Below, piece after piece: positions 1 through 6,745 of a DNA stretch of 64,000 nt (position 1 is its first letter; the number at the start of each line of letters is the position of its first letter). The translations under genes were made by a program, and so were the position numbers. Source of the DNA: Streptomyces sp. NBC_01335 (GTDB lineage: Bacteria > Actinomycetota > Actinomycetes > Streptomycetales > Streptomycetaceae); NCBI RefSeq assembly GCF_035953295.1, contig NZ_CP108370.1:5999001-6063000 (forward strand). Reading direction: 5' to 3'. The notes below the pieces were generated by a model. That model was not told the DNA's origin. It was given only the letters and a program-made list of their open reading frames with translations, and ran no database searches.

Positions 1-2
1 GG

Positions 3-464
3 ATGAACGATCCGGCCGTCGCCGCCTTCTGGGAGCTCGCCGGGCCCGAGGAGGTCACCGCCCGCCATCTCGCCGGGCAACTCGAAGGCGACGGGCGGAG
101 CGTCCCGTGCCTCGGCGTGCTCGACGGCAAGGCGATGAGCTACTGGGAGATCTACCGCGCCGACCTCGACCCACTCGCCCGCCACTACCCCGCCCGCCCC
201 CACGACACCGGGGTACACCTGCTGATCGGCCAGGTCACCGACCGGGGCCGGCGGGTCGGCACCACCCTGCTGCGAACGGTGGCCGACCTCGTGTTCGACC
301 ACCGCCCCTCCTGCGCACGCGTCGTGGCGGAACCCGACCTGCGCAACACCCCTTCCGTCTCGGCCTTTCTGAGCGCCGGATTCCGTTTCTCCGCCGAACT
401 CGAACTGCCCGAGAAGAAGGCCGCCCTGATGGTCCGCGACCGAGCCCACCGAGACCACCTGTGA
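3..464 (+). CDS. GNAT acyltransferase of a hydroxamate siderophore pathway (3' end, partial)
   Basis: The frame is open from the window edge, so the first ATG at 3 is probably internal and the N-terminus is missing. The sequence around MNDPAVAAFWELAG resembles the DesC/RhbD/IucB acetyltransferase family (GNAT fold). These acylate an N-hydroxylated diamine such as N-hydroxycadaverine with acetyl- or succinyl-CoA. An acetyl-CoA loop-like segment DRGRRVGTTLL lies near residue 80, and a family-type C-terminal NTPSVSAFLSAGF segment follows. The stop is 60 bp before the NIS synthetase start, so the two are probably the last genes of one siderophore operon. Assignment rests on sequence character and the neighbour; the exact acyl donor cannot be told. 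Confidence 0.8.
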   Translation: MNDPAVAAFWELAGPEEVTARHLAGQLEGDGRSVPCLGVLDGKAMSYWEIYRADLDPLARHYPARPHDTGVHLLIGQVTDRGRRVGTTLLRTVADLVFDHRPSCARVVAEPDLRNTPSVSAFLSAGFRFSAELELPEKKAALMVRDRAHRDHL

Positions 465-524
465 AGAACGCGCCGAAGCACGCACACCGCTCGAACCCCA
501 TCGGTTCCGTCCCGAGGAGTCCCC

Positions 525-2432
525 GTGCAGAAATATCCCGTGAGCCCTGAACCGGCGGGGCGCCCGCAGCTCCCGGCCCGCCCGGAACTGAACAGAGCCG
601 TCTGGGACCGGGTCACGGCCCAGCTGCTCGCGAAGATGCTCGGCGAGTTCGCGTACGAGGAGATCCTCACGCCGCTCCCGCAGCAGCCGCCGATCACCAC
701 GGACGGCACCGGCGAACCGTACGCCCTGCTCCTCGACGACGGCGCCACCCTCGCCTTCCGGGCCCGCCGCGGGGTGTACGGCAGCTGGCGCGTCGACCCC
801 GCCTCGGTCCGCGAGACACCCCGGCCGGAGAACGGCGACGGGGACGACGACGGTAACGGTTACGGGGGCGCCCCGCCGCAGGGGCGGCCGTTCCGCGATC
901 CGCTGCTCTTCCTCACCCGCGCCCGGGGTCTCCTCGGCCTGGACGGCGCCACCCTCGGACACCTCGTCCGCGAACTCACCAGCACCCTGGCCTCCGACGC
1001 GCACCTCGCCCACACCGCGCTCGGCGCGGCCGAACTCGCCGACCTCGGCTACGCCGAGCTCGAAGGCCACCAGACCGGCCACCCCTGGCTCGTCGCCAAC
1101 AAGGGCCGCCTCGGATTCTCCGCAGGGGACGCCGCCCGCTTCACCCCGGAGGCGCGCGCCGCCACCACCCTGCCGTGGATCGCCGTCAGCACCCGGATCG
1201 CCGGCTACCGGGGCGTACCCGAGCTCGCCACCCCCGACCGGCTGTACGCCCGCGAGCTCGACCCCTCCGTACGGGACGCCTTCGAGGCCCGGCTCGCGGA
1301 CCGCGGGCTCGACCCGCGCGCGTACCACTACCTGCCGGTCCACCCCTGGCAGTGGGACGAGTGGATCGTGCCGCTCTACGCGCCCGCCATCGCCGCGGAC
1401 GACATCGTCCCCCTGCACGACGACGGCGACCTGCGGCTGCCGCAGCAGTCCATCCGGACCTTCGCCAACGTGGGGCGCCCCGAGCGCTTCACGGTGAAGC
1501 TCCCCCTGTCGATCCTCAACACCCTCGTCTGGCGCGGCCTGCCGACCGAGCGCACCCTCGCCGCCCCCGCCGTCACCGGCTGGGTGCAGGGGCTGTGCGA
1601 CACCGACCCCTTCCTGCGCGACACCTGCGCGGTGATCCTGCTCGGCGAGGTCGCCTCCGTGGCGGTGGAACACCCGCTCTACGACCGGTTGCCCGAAGTG
1701 CCCTACCAGTTCAAGGAGATCCTCGGCGCGATCTGGCGCGAGCCGCTGCCGCCGAGGCTGGCGGCGGGGGAGCGGGCCCGCACCCTCGCCTCCCTGCTGC
1801 ACACCGACCCCGACGGCCGCGCCTTCACCGCCGAACTGGTCGAACGCTCCGGGCTGTCCCCCCGCGACTGGCTGGTCCGCCTCTTCGCCGCCCTGCTCCC
1901 GCCGCTCCTGCACTTCCTCTACCGGTACGGGACCGTGTTCTCTCCGCACGGCGAGAACGCCATCGTGGTCTTCGACGAACGGGACGTACCCGTGCGGCTC
2001 GCGATCAAGGACTTCGTCGACGACGTCAACATCAGCGCGCACCCGCTGCCCGAGCACGCCACCATGCCCGCGGACGTGCGCGCCGTCCTGCTGACCGAGG
2101 AACCCTCCTTCCTCACCCAGTTCATCCATTCCGGGCTCTTCGTCGGCGTCTTCCGCTATCTGTCGCCGCTCTGCGACGAGCAGCTGGGGGTTCCCGAGGG
2201 CGAATTCTGGTCACTCGTCCGGGCCGAGGTGCTGCGCCACCACGCCCGGTTTCCCGAGCTCAAGGACCGGTTCGAGATGTTCGACATGCTGACGCCGGAG
2301 ATCGAGCGCCTCTGTCTCAATCGCAACCGCCTGTTGGTGGACGGTTACCGGGACCGCCCGGACCGCCCGCACGCGGCCGTCCACGGCCTCGTCCCGAATC
2401 CGCTGCACATCGCCGGATCCGTCCAGGAGTGA
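525..2432 (+). CDS. NRPS-independent siderophore (NIS) synthetase, IucA/IucC family, DesD-like
   Basis: This 635-residue protein carries family hallmarks: GHPWLVANKGRLGFS near residue 185, a LPVHPWQW core near residue 270, and FSPHGENAIVVFD near residue 470. NIS synthetases adenylate a carboxylate with ATP and condense it with an amine or hydroxylamine; DesD-type enzymes oligomerise and cyclise hydroxamate monomers into ferrioxamines. The GTG start at 525 has a GAGGAG ribosome site 5 nt upstream. The preceding acyltransferase fits a DesC-DesD order. A low-complexity acidic/Gly insert near residue 105 (DGDDDGNGYGG) is unusual. From memory, Streptomyces carry the true desABCD operon elsewhere and a second NIS locus next to dinG-lexA, so this is likely the second locus and I give no symbol. 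Confidence 0.88.
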   Translation: MQKYPVSPEPAGRPQLPARPELNRAVWDRVTAQLLAKMLGEFAYEEILTPLPQQPPITTDGTGEPYALLLDDGATLAFRARRGVYGSWRVDPASVRETPRPENGDGDDDGNGYGGAPPQGRPFRDPLLFLTRARGLLGLDGATLGHLVRELTSTLASDAHLAHTALGAAELADLGYAELEGHQTGHPWLVANKGRLGFSAGDAARFTPEARAATTLPWIAVSTRIAGYRGVPELATPDRLYARELDPSVRDAFEARLADRGLDPRAYHYLPVHPWQWDEWIVPLYAPAIAADDIVPLHDDGDLRLPQQSIRTFANVGRPERFTVKLPLSILNTLVWRGLPTERTLAAPAVTGWVQGLCDTDPFLRDTCAVILLGEVASVAVEHPLYDRLPEVPYQFKEILGAIWREPLPPRLAAGERARTLASLLHTDPDGRAFTAELVERSGLSPRDWLVRLFAALLPPLLHFLYRYGTVFSPHGENAIVVFDERDVPVRLAIKDFVDDVNISAHPLPEHATMPADVRAVLLTEEPSFLTQFIHSGLFVGVFRYLSPLCDEQLGVPEGEFWSLVRAEVLRHHARFPELKDRFEMFDMLTPEIERLCLNRNRLLVDGYRDRPDRPHAAVHGLVPNPLHIAGSVQE

Positions 2433-2507
2433 TCCGCCGGACCCGGCCTGAAAAGATCGGCCGGATCCGACCTGGAGCGATCCGTCGATCCGTCCTGGAG
2501 TGACCGC
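2413..2507. repeat. Three degenerate 24-bp direct repeats at the 3' end of the NIS synthetase gene
   Basis: Copies of a unit close to CCGGATCCGTCCTGGAGTGA begin at 2413, 2461 and 2484. The first copy contains the last codons and stop of the synthetase gene, so its C-terminal SVQE is encoded inside the repeat. No stem-loop terminator is obvious here. Confidence 0.6.
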
Positions 2508-2526
2508 CGCTGTCACTGCCGCGCCG

Positions 2527-2532
2527 TAGGCT
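2527..2532 (+). promoter_or_regulatory. Putative -10 element (TAGGCT) for dinG
   Basis: TAGGCT lies 9 nt before the ATG at 2542 and no Shine-Dalgarno sequence intervenes, which suggests a leader of only a few nucleotides. No LexA-type SOS box is visible in the 110-bp intergenic region. Confidence 0.4.
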
Positions 2533-2541
2533 GGTGCGGCT

Positions 2542-4512
2542 ATGACGAAGCCATCCCTCACCGAGCTCCTCCACGCCGCCGTCTCCGCCGTCGGCGGTGC
2601 GGAACGGCCCGGCCAGGCCGCGATGGCCGAGGCCGTCGCCGGGGCCGTGGACGACAACTCCCACCTCCTCGTCCAGGCCGGCACGGGCACGGGCAAGTCC
2701 CTCGGCTATCTCGTTCCCGCGCTGGCGCACGGGGAGCGGGTCGTGGTCGCGACGGCCACGCTCGCCCTCCAGCGCCAGCTCGTGGAACGTGACCTGCCGC
2801 GCACCGTGGAGGCGCTGCACCCGCTGCTGCGCCGCCGCCCCCAGTACGCGATGCTCAAGGGCCGCTCCAACTACCTCTGCCTGCACCGCCTCCACGAGGG
2901 CATGCCGCAGGACGAGGAGGAGGGGCTCTTCGACCAGTTCGAGGCGGCGGCGCCGTCCAGCAAGCTGGGCCAGGACCTGCTCCGGTTGCGGGACTGGTCC
3001 GACGAGACCGAGTCCGGCGACCGCGACGACCTGACCCCCGGTGTCTCGGACCGCGCCTGGGCCCAGGTCTCCGTCTCCTCCCGGGAGTGCCTGGGGGCGT
3101 CGAAGTGCGCGTACGGCGCCGAGTGCTTCGCGGAGTCCGCCCGGGAGCGGGCGAAGCTGGCCGACGTCGTGGTCACCAACCACGCCCTGCTCGCCATCGA
3201 CGCCATCGAAGGCGCACCGGTGCTCCCGTCGCACGAGGTGCTCATCGTCGACGAGGCGCACGAGCTGGTCTCTCGGGTCACCGGCGTGGCGACCGGCGAG
3301 CTCACGCCAGGCCAGGTCAACCGCGCGGTGCGCCGCGCCGCCAGACTGGTCAACGAGAAGGCGGCCGACGCGCTCCAGACCGCGTCCGAGGGGTTCGAGC
3401 GGGTCATGGAGCTGGCCCTGCCCGGCCGGCTCGAAGAGGTCCCGGAGGATCTCGACCACGCGCTGATGGCGCTGCGCGACGCCGCCCGCACGGTGATCTC
3501 CGCGCTCGGCGCCACCCGGGACAAGTCCGTCACGGACGAGGACGCGGTGCGCAAGCAGGCGATGGCCTCCGTGGAGTCGGTCCACGCGGTGGCCGAGCGG
3601 ATCACCCAGCACTCCGAATGGGACGTCGTCTGGTACGAACGGCACGACCGGTTCGGCGCGTCCGTGCGGGTGGCCCCGCTTTCCGTCTCCGGGCTGCTGC
3701 GCGAGAAGCTCTTCGCCGAACGCTCGGTGGTGCTCACCTCGGCCACGCTGAAGCTCGGCGGGGACTTCAACGGCGTCGGGGCCTCCCTGGGCCTCGCCCC
3801 CGAGGGCACCGCGGGGGAGGACGTCCCGCAGTGGAAGGGGCTCGACGTCGGCTCTCCCTTCGACTACCCGAAGCAGGGAATCCTCTACGTCGCCCGCCAC
3901 CTGGCCACCCCCGGCCGGGAGGGGTCGCGCACCGACATGCTGGACGAGCTGGCCGAGCTGATGGAGGCAGCGGGCGGGCGCACGCTCGGGCTGTTCTCGT
4001 CGATGCGTGCGGCGCAGGCGGCGGCGGAGGCGCTGCGGGAGCGGCTGGAGAAGCCGATCCTGCTCCAGGGGGAGGAAACCCTCGGCGAGCTGATCAAGAA
4101 CTTCGCTGCCGACCCGGAGACCTGCCTCTTCGGCACCCTGTCGCTCTGGCAGGGCGTCGACGTGCCGGGCGCGAGCTGCCAGCTGGTGGTCATGGACCGC
4201 ATCCCCTTCCCCCGGCCCGACGACCCGCTGATGAGTGCCCGCGCGAAGGCGGTCGAGCAGGCGGGCGGGAACGGCTTCATGGCGGTCTCCGCCACCCACG
4301 CCGCCCTGCTGATGGCGCAGGGTGCGGGCCGGCTCGTCCGGGCCACCGGCGACAAGGGCGTCGTGGCGGTCCTGGACCCCCGTCTCGCGAACGCCCGGTA
4401 CGGCAGCTACCTGCGGGCCTCGCTGCCCGACTTCTGGTACACCACGGACCGCAACCAGGCCCGCCGGTCCCTGGCGGCGATCGACGCGGCGGCGAAGGCC
4501 GAGGGGCGCTGA
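2542..4512 (+). CDS. dinG: ATP-dependent DNA helicase, DinG/Rad3 (XPD-like) family
   Basis: A 656-residue superfamily 2 helicase with Walker A GTGTGKS at residues 47-53 and a DEAH box at 237-240. Four cysteines (113, 183, 189, 194) sit between these motifs, where DinG/XPD proteins bind a 4Fe-4S cluster. The C-terminal helicase half includes LFSSMRAAQAAAE and a late QGAGRLVRATGD motif (motif VI). Such enzymes unwind 5' tails, R-loops and D-loops in repair. It converges with lexA, from which it is separated by a long hairpin. Unlike E. coli dinG it has no visible SOS box, so damage regulation is not supported here. Confidence 0.93.
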   Translation: MTKPSLTELLHAAVSAVGGAERPGQAAMAEAVAGAVDDNSHLLVQAGTGTGKSLGYLVPALAHGERVVVATATLALQRQLVERDLPRTVEALHPLLRRRPQYAMLKGRSNYLCLHRLHEGMPQDEEEGLFDQFEAAAPSSKLGQDLLRLRDWSDETESGDRDDLTPGVSDRAWAQVSVSSRECLGASKCAYGAECFAESARERAKLADVVVTNHALLAIDAIEGAPVLPSHEVLIVDEAHELVSRVTGVATGELTPGQVNRAVRRAARLVNEKAADALQTASEGFERVMELALPGRLEEVPEDLDHALMALRDAARTVISALGATRDKSVTDEDAVRKQAMASVESVHAVAERITQHSEWDVVWYERHDRFGASVRVAPLSVSGLLREKLFAERSVVLTSATLKLGGDFNGVGASLGLAPEGTAGEDVPQWKGLDVGSPFDYPKQGILYVARHLATPGREGSRTDMLDELAELMEAAGGRTLGLFSSMRAAQAAAEALRERLEKPILLQGEETLGELIKNFAADPETCLFGTLSLWQGVDVPGASCQLVVMDRIPFPRPDDPLMSARAKAVEQAGGNGFMAVSATHAALLMAQGAGRLVRATGDKGVVAVLDPRLANARYGSYLRASLPDFWYTTDRNQARRSLAAIDAAAKAEGR

Positions 4513-4622
4513 CCACCCGGCTCGGGGCCGCGCGCCGATCGCTCACGGAGCACCCCGAGCCGCGCGCGACCAGCCCGAGCCCCGAGCCCCGTTCCGCTCA
4601 CGGGGCCCTGCGCGGGCAGCAC

Positions 4623-4673
4623 GGAGCCCCGGTGGGCCGCCCCTACGTCTTCGGGGCCGGTCACCGGGGCTCC
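4623..4673. terminator. Bidirectional hairpin between dinG and lexA
   Basis: GGAGCCCCGGTG (4623-4634) pairs perfectly with CACCGGGGCTCC (4662-4673), and an inner GCCCC/GGGGC pair extends the stem. It lies between two convergent genes with no U-run, as is common for Streptomyces terminators. Confidence 0.7.
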
Positions 4674-4720
4674 GCGCGCCAGGGTCGGGTCTTCCGGGGG
4701 TGGGTCTGCCGCGCTGCGGC

Positions 4721-5518
4721 TCAAACGCGCCGCAGCACCGCCACGACCTTGCCGAGAATGGTCGCCTCGTCACCGGGGATCGGCTGGTACGCGGCGTTGT
4801 GCGGGAGCAGCCACACATGGCCGTCCTCGCGGCGGAACCGCTTGACCGTGGCCTCGCCCTCCAGCATGGCGGCGACGATGTCGCCGTTCTCGGCGACGGG
4901 CTGGCGGCGTACAGTGACCCAGTCGCCGTCGCAGATCGCGGCTTCGATCATGGAGTCTCCGACGACCTTCAGCACGAACAGCTCGCCGTCACCGACCAGT
5001 TGGCGCGGGAGCGGGAAGACGTCCTCCACCGACTCCTCGGCGAGGATCGGACCACCGGCCGCGATCCGGCCGACCAGAGGGACGTACGAGGCGGCGGGCT
5101 TGCCGGTCGTGTCCGTCTGCTGCGAGGTGGGCTGGTCCGAACCCCGGACTTCGTACGCCCGCGGGCGGTGCGGGTCTCTGCGCAGGAAACCCTTGCGCTC
5201 CAGGGCCATGAGCTGGTGGGCCACCGACGAGGTGCTGGACAGGCCCACGGCCTGCCCGATCTCCCGCATCGACGGTGGGTACCCCCGGCGCTGCACCGAG
5301 TCGCGGATGACCTCGATGACCCGCCGCTGCCGGTCGGTGAGGCCCGAGCTGTCCGCCCGGATGCCAGGGGGGCGCCCGGGCAAGGAGCGTGCGGCCCTGG
5401 GGGGCTCCGGCCCGTCCGGGTTCGTGACAGAGTCATTCATTGCATGCACCGGCTCAGGTCGGCTCGGAGAGCGGTGGTCCCGGGCAGTGATCGTGGCACT
5501 GTCGGCGCTGGTGGTCAC
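4721..5518 (-). CDS. lexA: SOS repressor LexA
   Basis: LexA represses SOS genes and self-cleaves when stimulated by RecA-ssDNA filaments. The N-terminal winged helix runs from about residue 59 ([16 protein letters not shown]) to 122. The cleavage bond is Ala154-Gly155 in GRIAAGG, the serine nucleophile is Ser189 (VVGDSM), and the general base is Lys226 (EATVKRF). A GTG start at 5518 gives 265 residues and is preceded by GAGAGG at 8 nt; an internal ATG at 5440 would give a shorter form. The frame stays open upstream to 5800, but without a start with better support. A near-consensus SOS box lies in the promoter, indicating autoregulation. Confidence 0.96.
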   Translation of the reverse strand: MTTSADSATITARDHRSPSRPEPVHAMNDSVTNPDGPEPPRAARSLPGRPPGIRADSSGLTDRQRRVIEVIRDSVQRRGYPPSMREIGQAVGLSSTSSVAHQLMALERKGFLRRDPHRPRAYEVRGSDQPTSQQTDTTGKPAASYVPLVGRIAAGGPILAEESVEDVFPLPRQLVGDGELFVLKVVGDSMIEAAICDGDWVTVRRQPVAENGDIVAAMLEGEATVKRFRREDGHVWLLPHNAAYQPIPGDEATILGKVVAVLRRV

Positions 5519-5581
5519 ATCGGCCCCTCTCGAAATGTTCTCCCTGGCTGGGACAACGGTAGTAGCTTTCGAAAGGTTGCG

Positions 5582-5597
5582 CCAAACACACGTTCGA
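5582..5597 (-). promoter_or_regulatory. LexA operator (SOS box)
   Basis: On the minus strand the site reads TCGAACGTGTGTTTGG, matching the Gram-positive/actinobacterial consensus TCGAAC-N4-GTTCGA at 10 of 12 fixed positions. It is centred about 70 bp before the lexA start, so LexA should repress its own gene. Confidence 0.85.
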
Positions 5598-5921
5598 GTG
5601 AAAAACGAATAAAGGCCTGCCATGCCTTTGTGACCGGGTGTATGCGCTCGAGTGCGGGAGGCTCGCGAATTCGGTTCATAACGGTACCGCCGCACTTTTC
5701 GCGCGGTTGCCGCGGGGCCTCCCCGGGGCCCTCCCCTTGGCGCGCCCGGGAACGGTGCGCGAGAGTCGCCCGGGAGGCCGCGCCGGCCCCCGGCGGGCAC
5801 GCCGGAGGGGCCCCACCCGGCGTCCCGGGGTGCGGGCGTTTCCCGTACCCTCGTGCCTTGGCCGTGCGCGGCCCGGGGGTCCCGGGCCGGTCCGACACGC
5901 CTGGGGCCGAAACCGAGTAAA

Positions 5922-5968
5922 ACCCTAGATCTAGTGGTTGGATGACCCGGGTCGCCCAGAAGTTGTGG
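5922..5968 (+). promoter_or_regulatory. Tandem NrdR-box-like operators upstream of nrdR-nrdJ
   Basis: ACCCTAGATCTAGTGG (5922-5937) matches the NrdR consensus acaCwAtATaTwGtgt at about 11 of 16 positions and is nearly palindromic. A weaker match, CGCCCAGAAGTTGTGG (5953-5968), is centred exactly 31 bp (about three helical turns) away, the spacing typical of NrdR box pairs. A possible -10 (TATGCT, 6000-6005) follows. The arrangement supports NrdR autoregulation and dATP-responsive repression of nrdJ. Confidence 0.7.
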
Positions 5969-6079
5969 TCCCCGGTCCGAACAAGCGCCGGGAATCCCCT
6001 ATGCTGGTGACTGCTTCGAAGGGCCCCGGCGGGGCGCTGTGAGGCTTATTACTCGTGCCGTGAAGGAGGCTTGGGAACC

Positions 6080-6586
6080 ATGCACTGCCCCTTCTGCAGG
6101 CACCCCGACAGCAGGGTCGTCGACAGTCGCACGACGGACGACGGCACGTCGATCCGGCGTCGCCGGCAGTGCCCCGACTGCTCCCGCCGGTTCACCACGG
6201 TGGAGACCTGCTCGCTCATGGTCGTCAAGCGCAGTGGGGTGACCGAGCCCTTCAGTCGTACCAAGGTCATCTCCGGCGTCCGCAAGGCGTGCCAGGGGCG
6301 GCCGGTCACCGAGGACGCTCTCGCCAAGCTCGGCCAGCGGGTCGAGGAGGCGGTGCGCGCCACCGGGAGCGCCGAGCTGACGACCCACGACGTGGGGCTG
6401 GCCATACTCGGCCCCCTGCGGGAACTCGACCTCGTCGCGTACCTGCGCTTCGCGTCCGTGTACCGGGCGTTCGACTCGCTCGAAGACTTCGAGGCCGCCA
6501 TCGCGGAACTGCGCGAACGGCGGCTTCCCGCCGGAGAGGGCGGGGAGACCCCTGAGGTCCCCGCTCCCTCCGTTCCCGCCCACTAG
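6080..6586 (+). CDS. nrdR: Transcriptional repressor NrdR
   Basis: A zinc-ribbon plus ATP-cone repressor that senses ATP/dATP and represses ribonucleotide reductase genes. The protein begins MHCPFC; zinc ligands are Cys3, Cys6, Cys31 and Cys34, followed by an Arg-rich DNA-contacting strand ([11 protein letters not shown]). The ATP-cone spans roughly residues 49-139 ([15 protein letters not shown] onward). The ATG at 6080 is chosen because GAAGGAGG (6062-6069) sits 10 nt upstream; an in-frame TTG at 6071 would be too close to it. At 168 residues it has normal length. It is followed 160 bp later by nrdJ. Confidence 0.96.
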   Translation: MHCPFCRHPDSRVVDSRTTDDGTSIRRRRQCPDCSRRFTTVETCSLMVVKRSGVTEPFSRTKVISGVRKACQGRPVTEDALAKLGQRVEEAVRATGSAELTTHDVGLAILGPLRELDLVAYLRFASVYRAFDSLEDFEAAIAELRERRLPAGEGGETPEVPAPSVPAH

Positions 6587-6745
6587 TGGTACACGCCCTC
6601 CGGCTGAGGTCTGCCGGTCGGCGACAGGGTGGTCCACAGACCTGCTTCCGGCGCCGAGGGCGGCGTCCGGAGCACCAGACACAGCACCGTGCCCCGGGAA
6701 GAACTGGGCACTTCAGGGCGTTTTTGCCCACATATGGGAGGCGGC

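Noticed and set aside
4512..4720. Small gene between dinG and lexA
   Set aside because: The interval is filled by a long hairpin, and open frames there are GC-driven.
5519..5800. N-terminal extension of LexA to 5800
   Set aside because: The extension is Pro/Gly/Arg-rich, would run through the SOS box, and lacks a ribosome site; the GTG at 5518 has a good one.
5519..6079. Cobalamin riboswitch upstream of the nrdR-nrdJ operon
   Set aside because: I searched because NrdJ needs B12, but none of the conserved B12-box sequence is visible. In Streptomyces that riboswitch is known on the class I operon instead.
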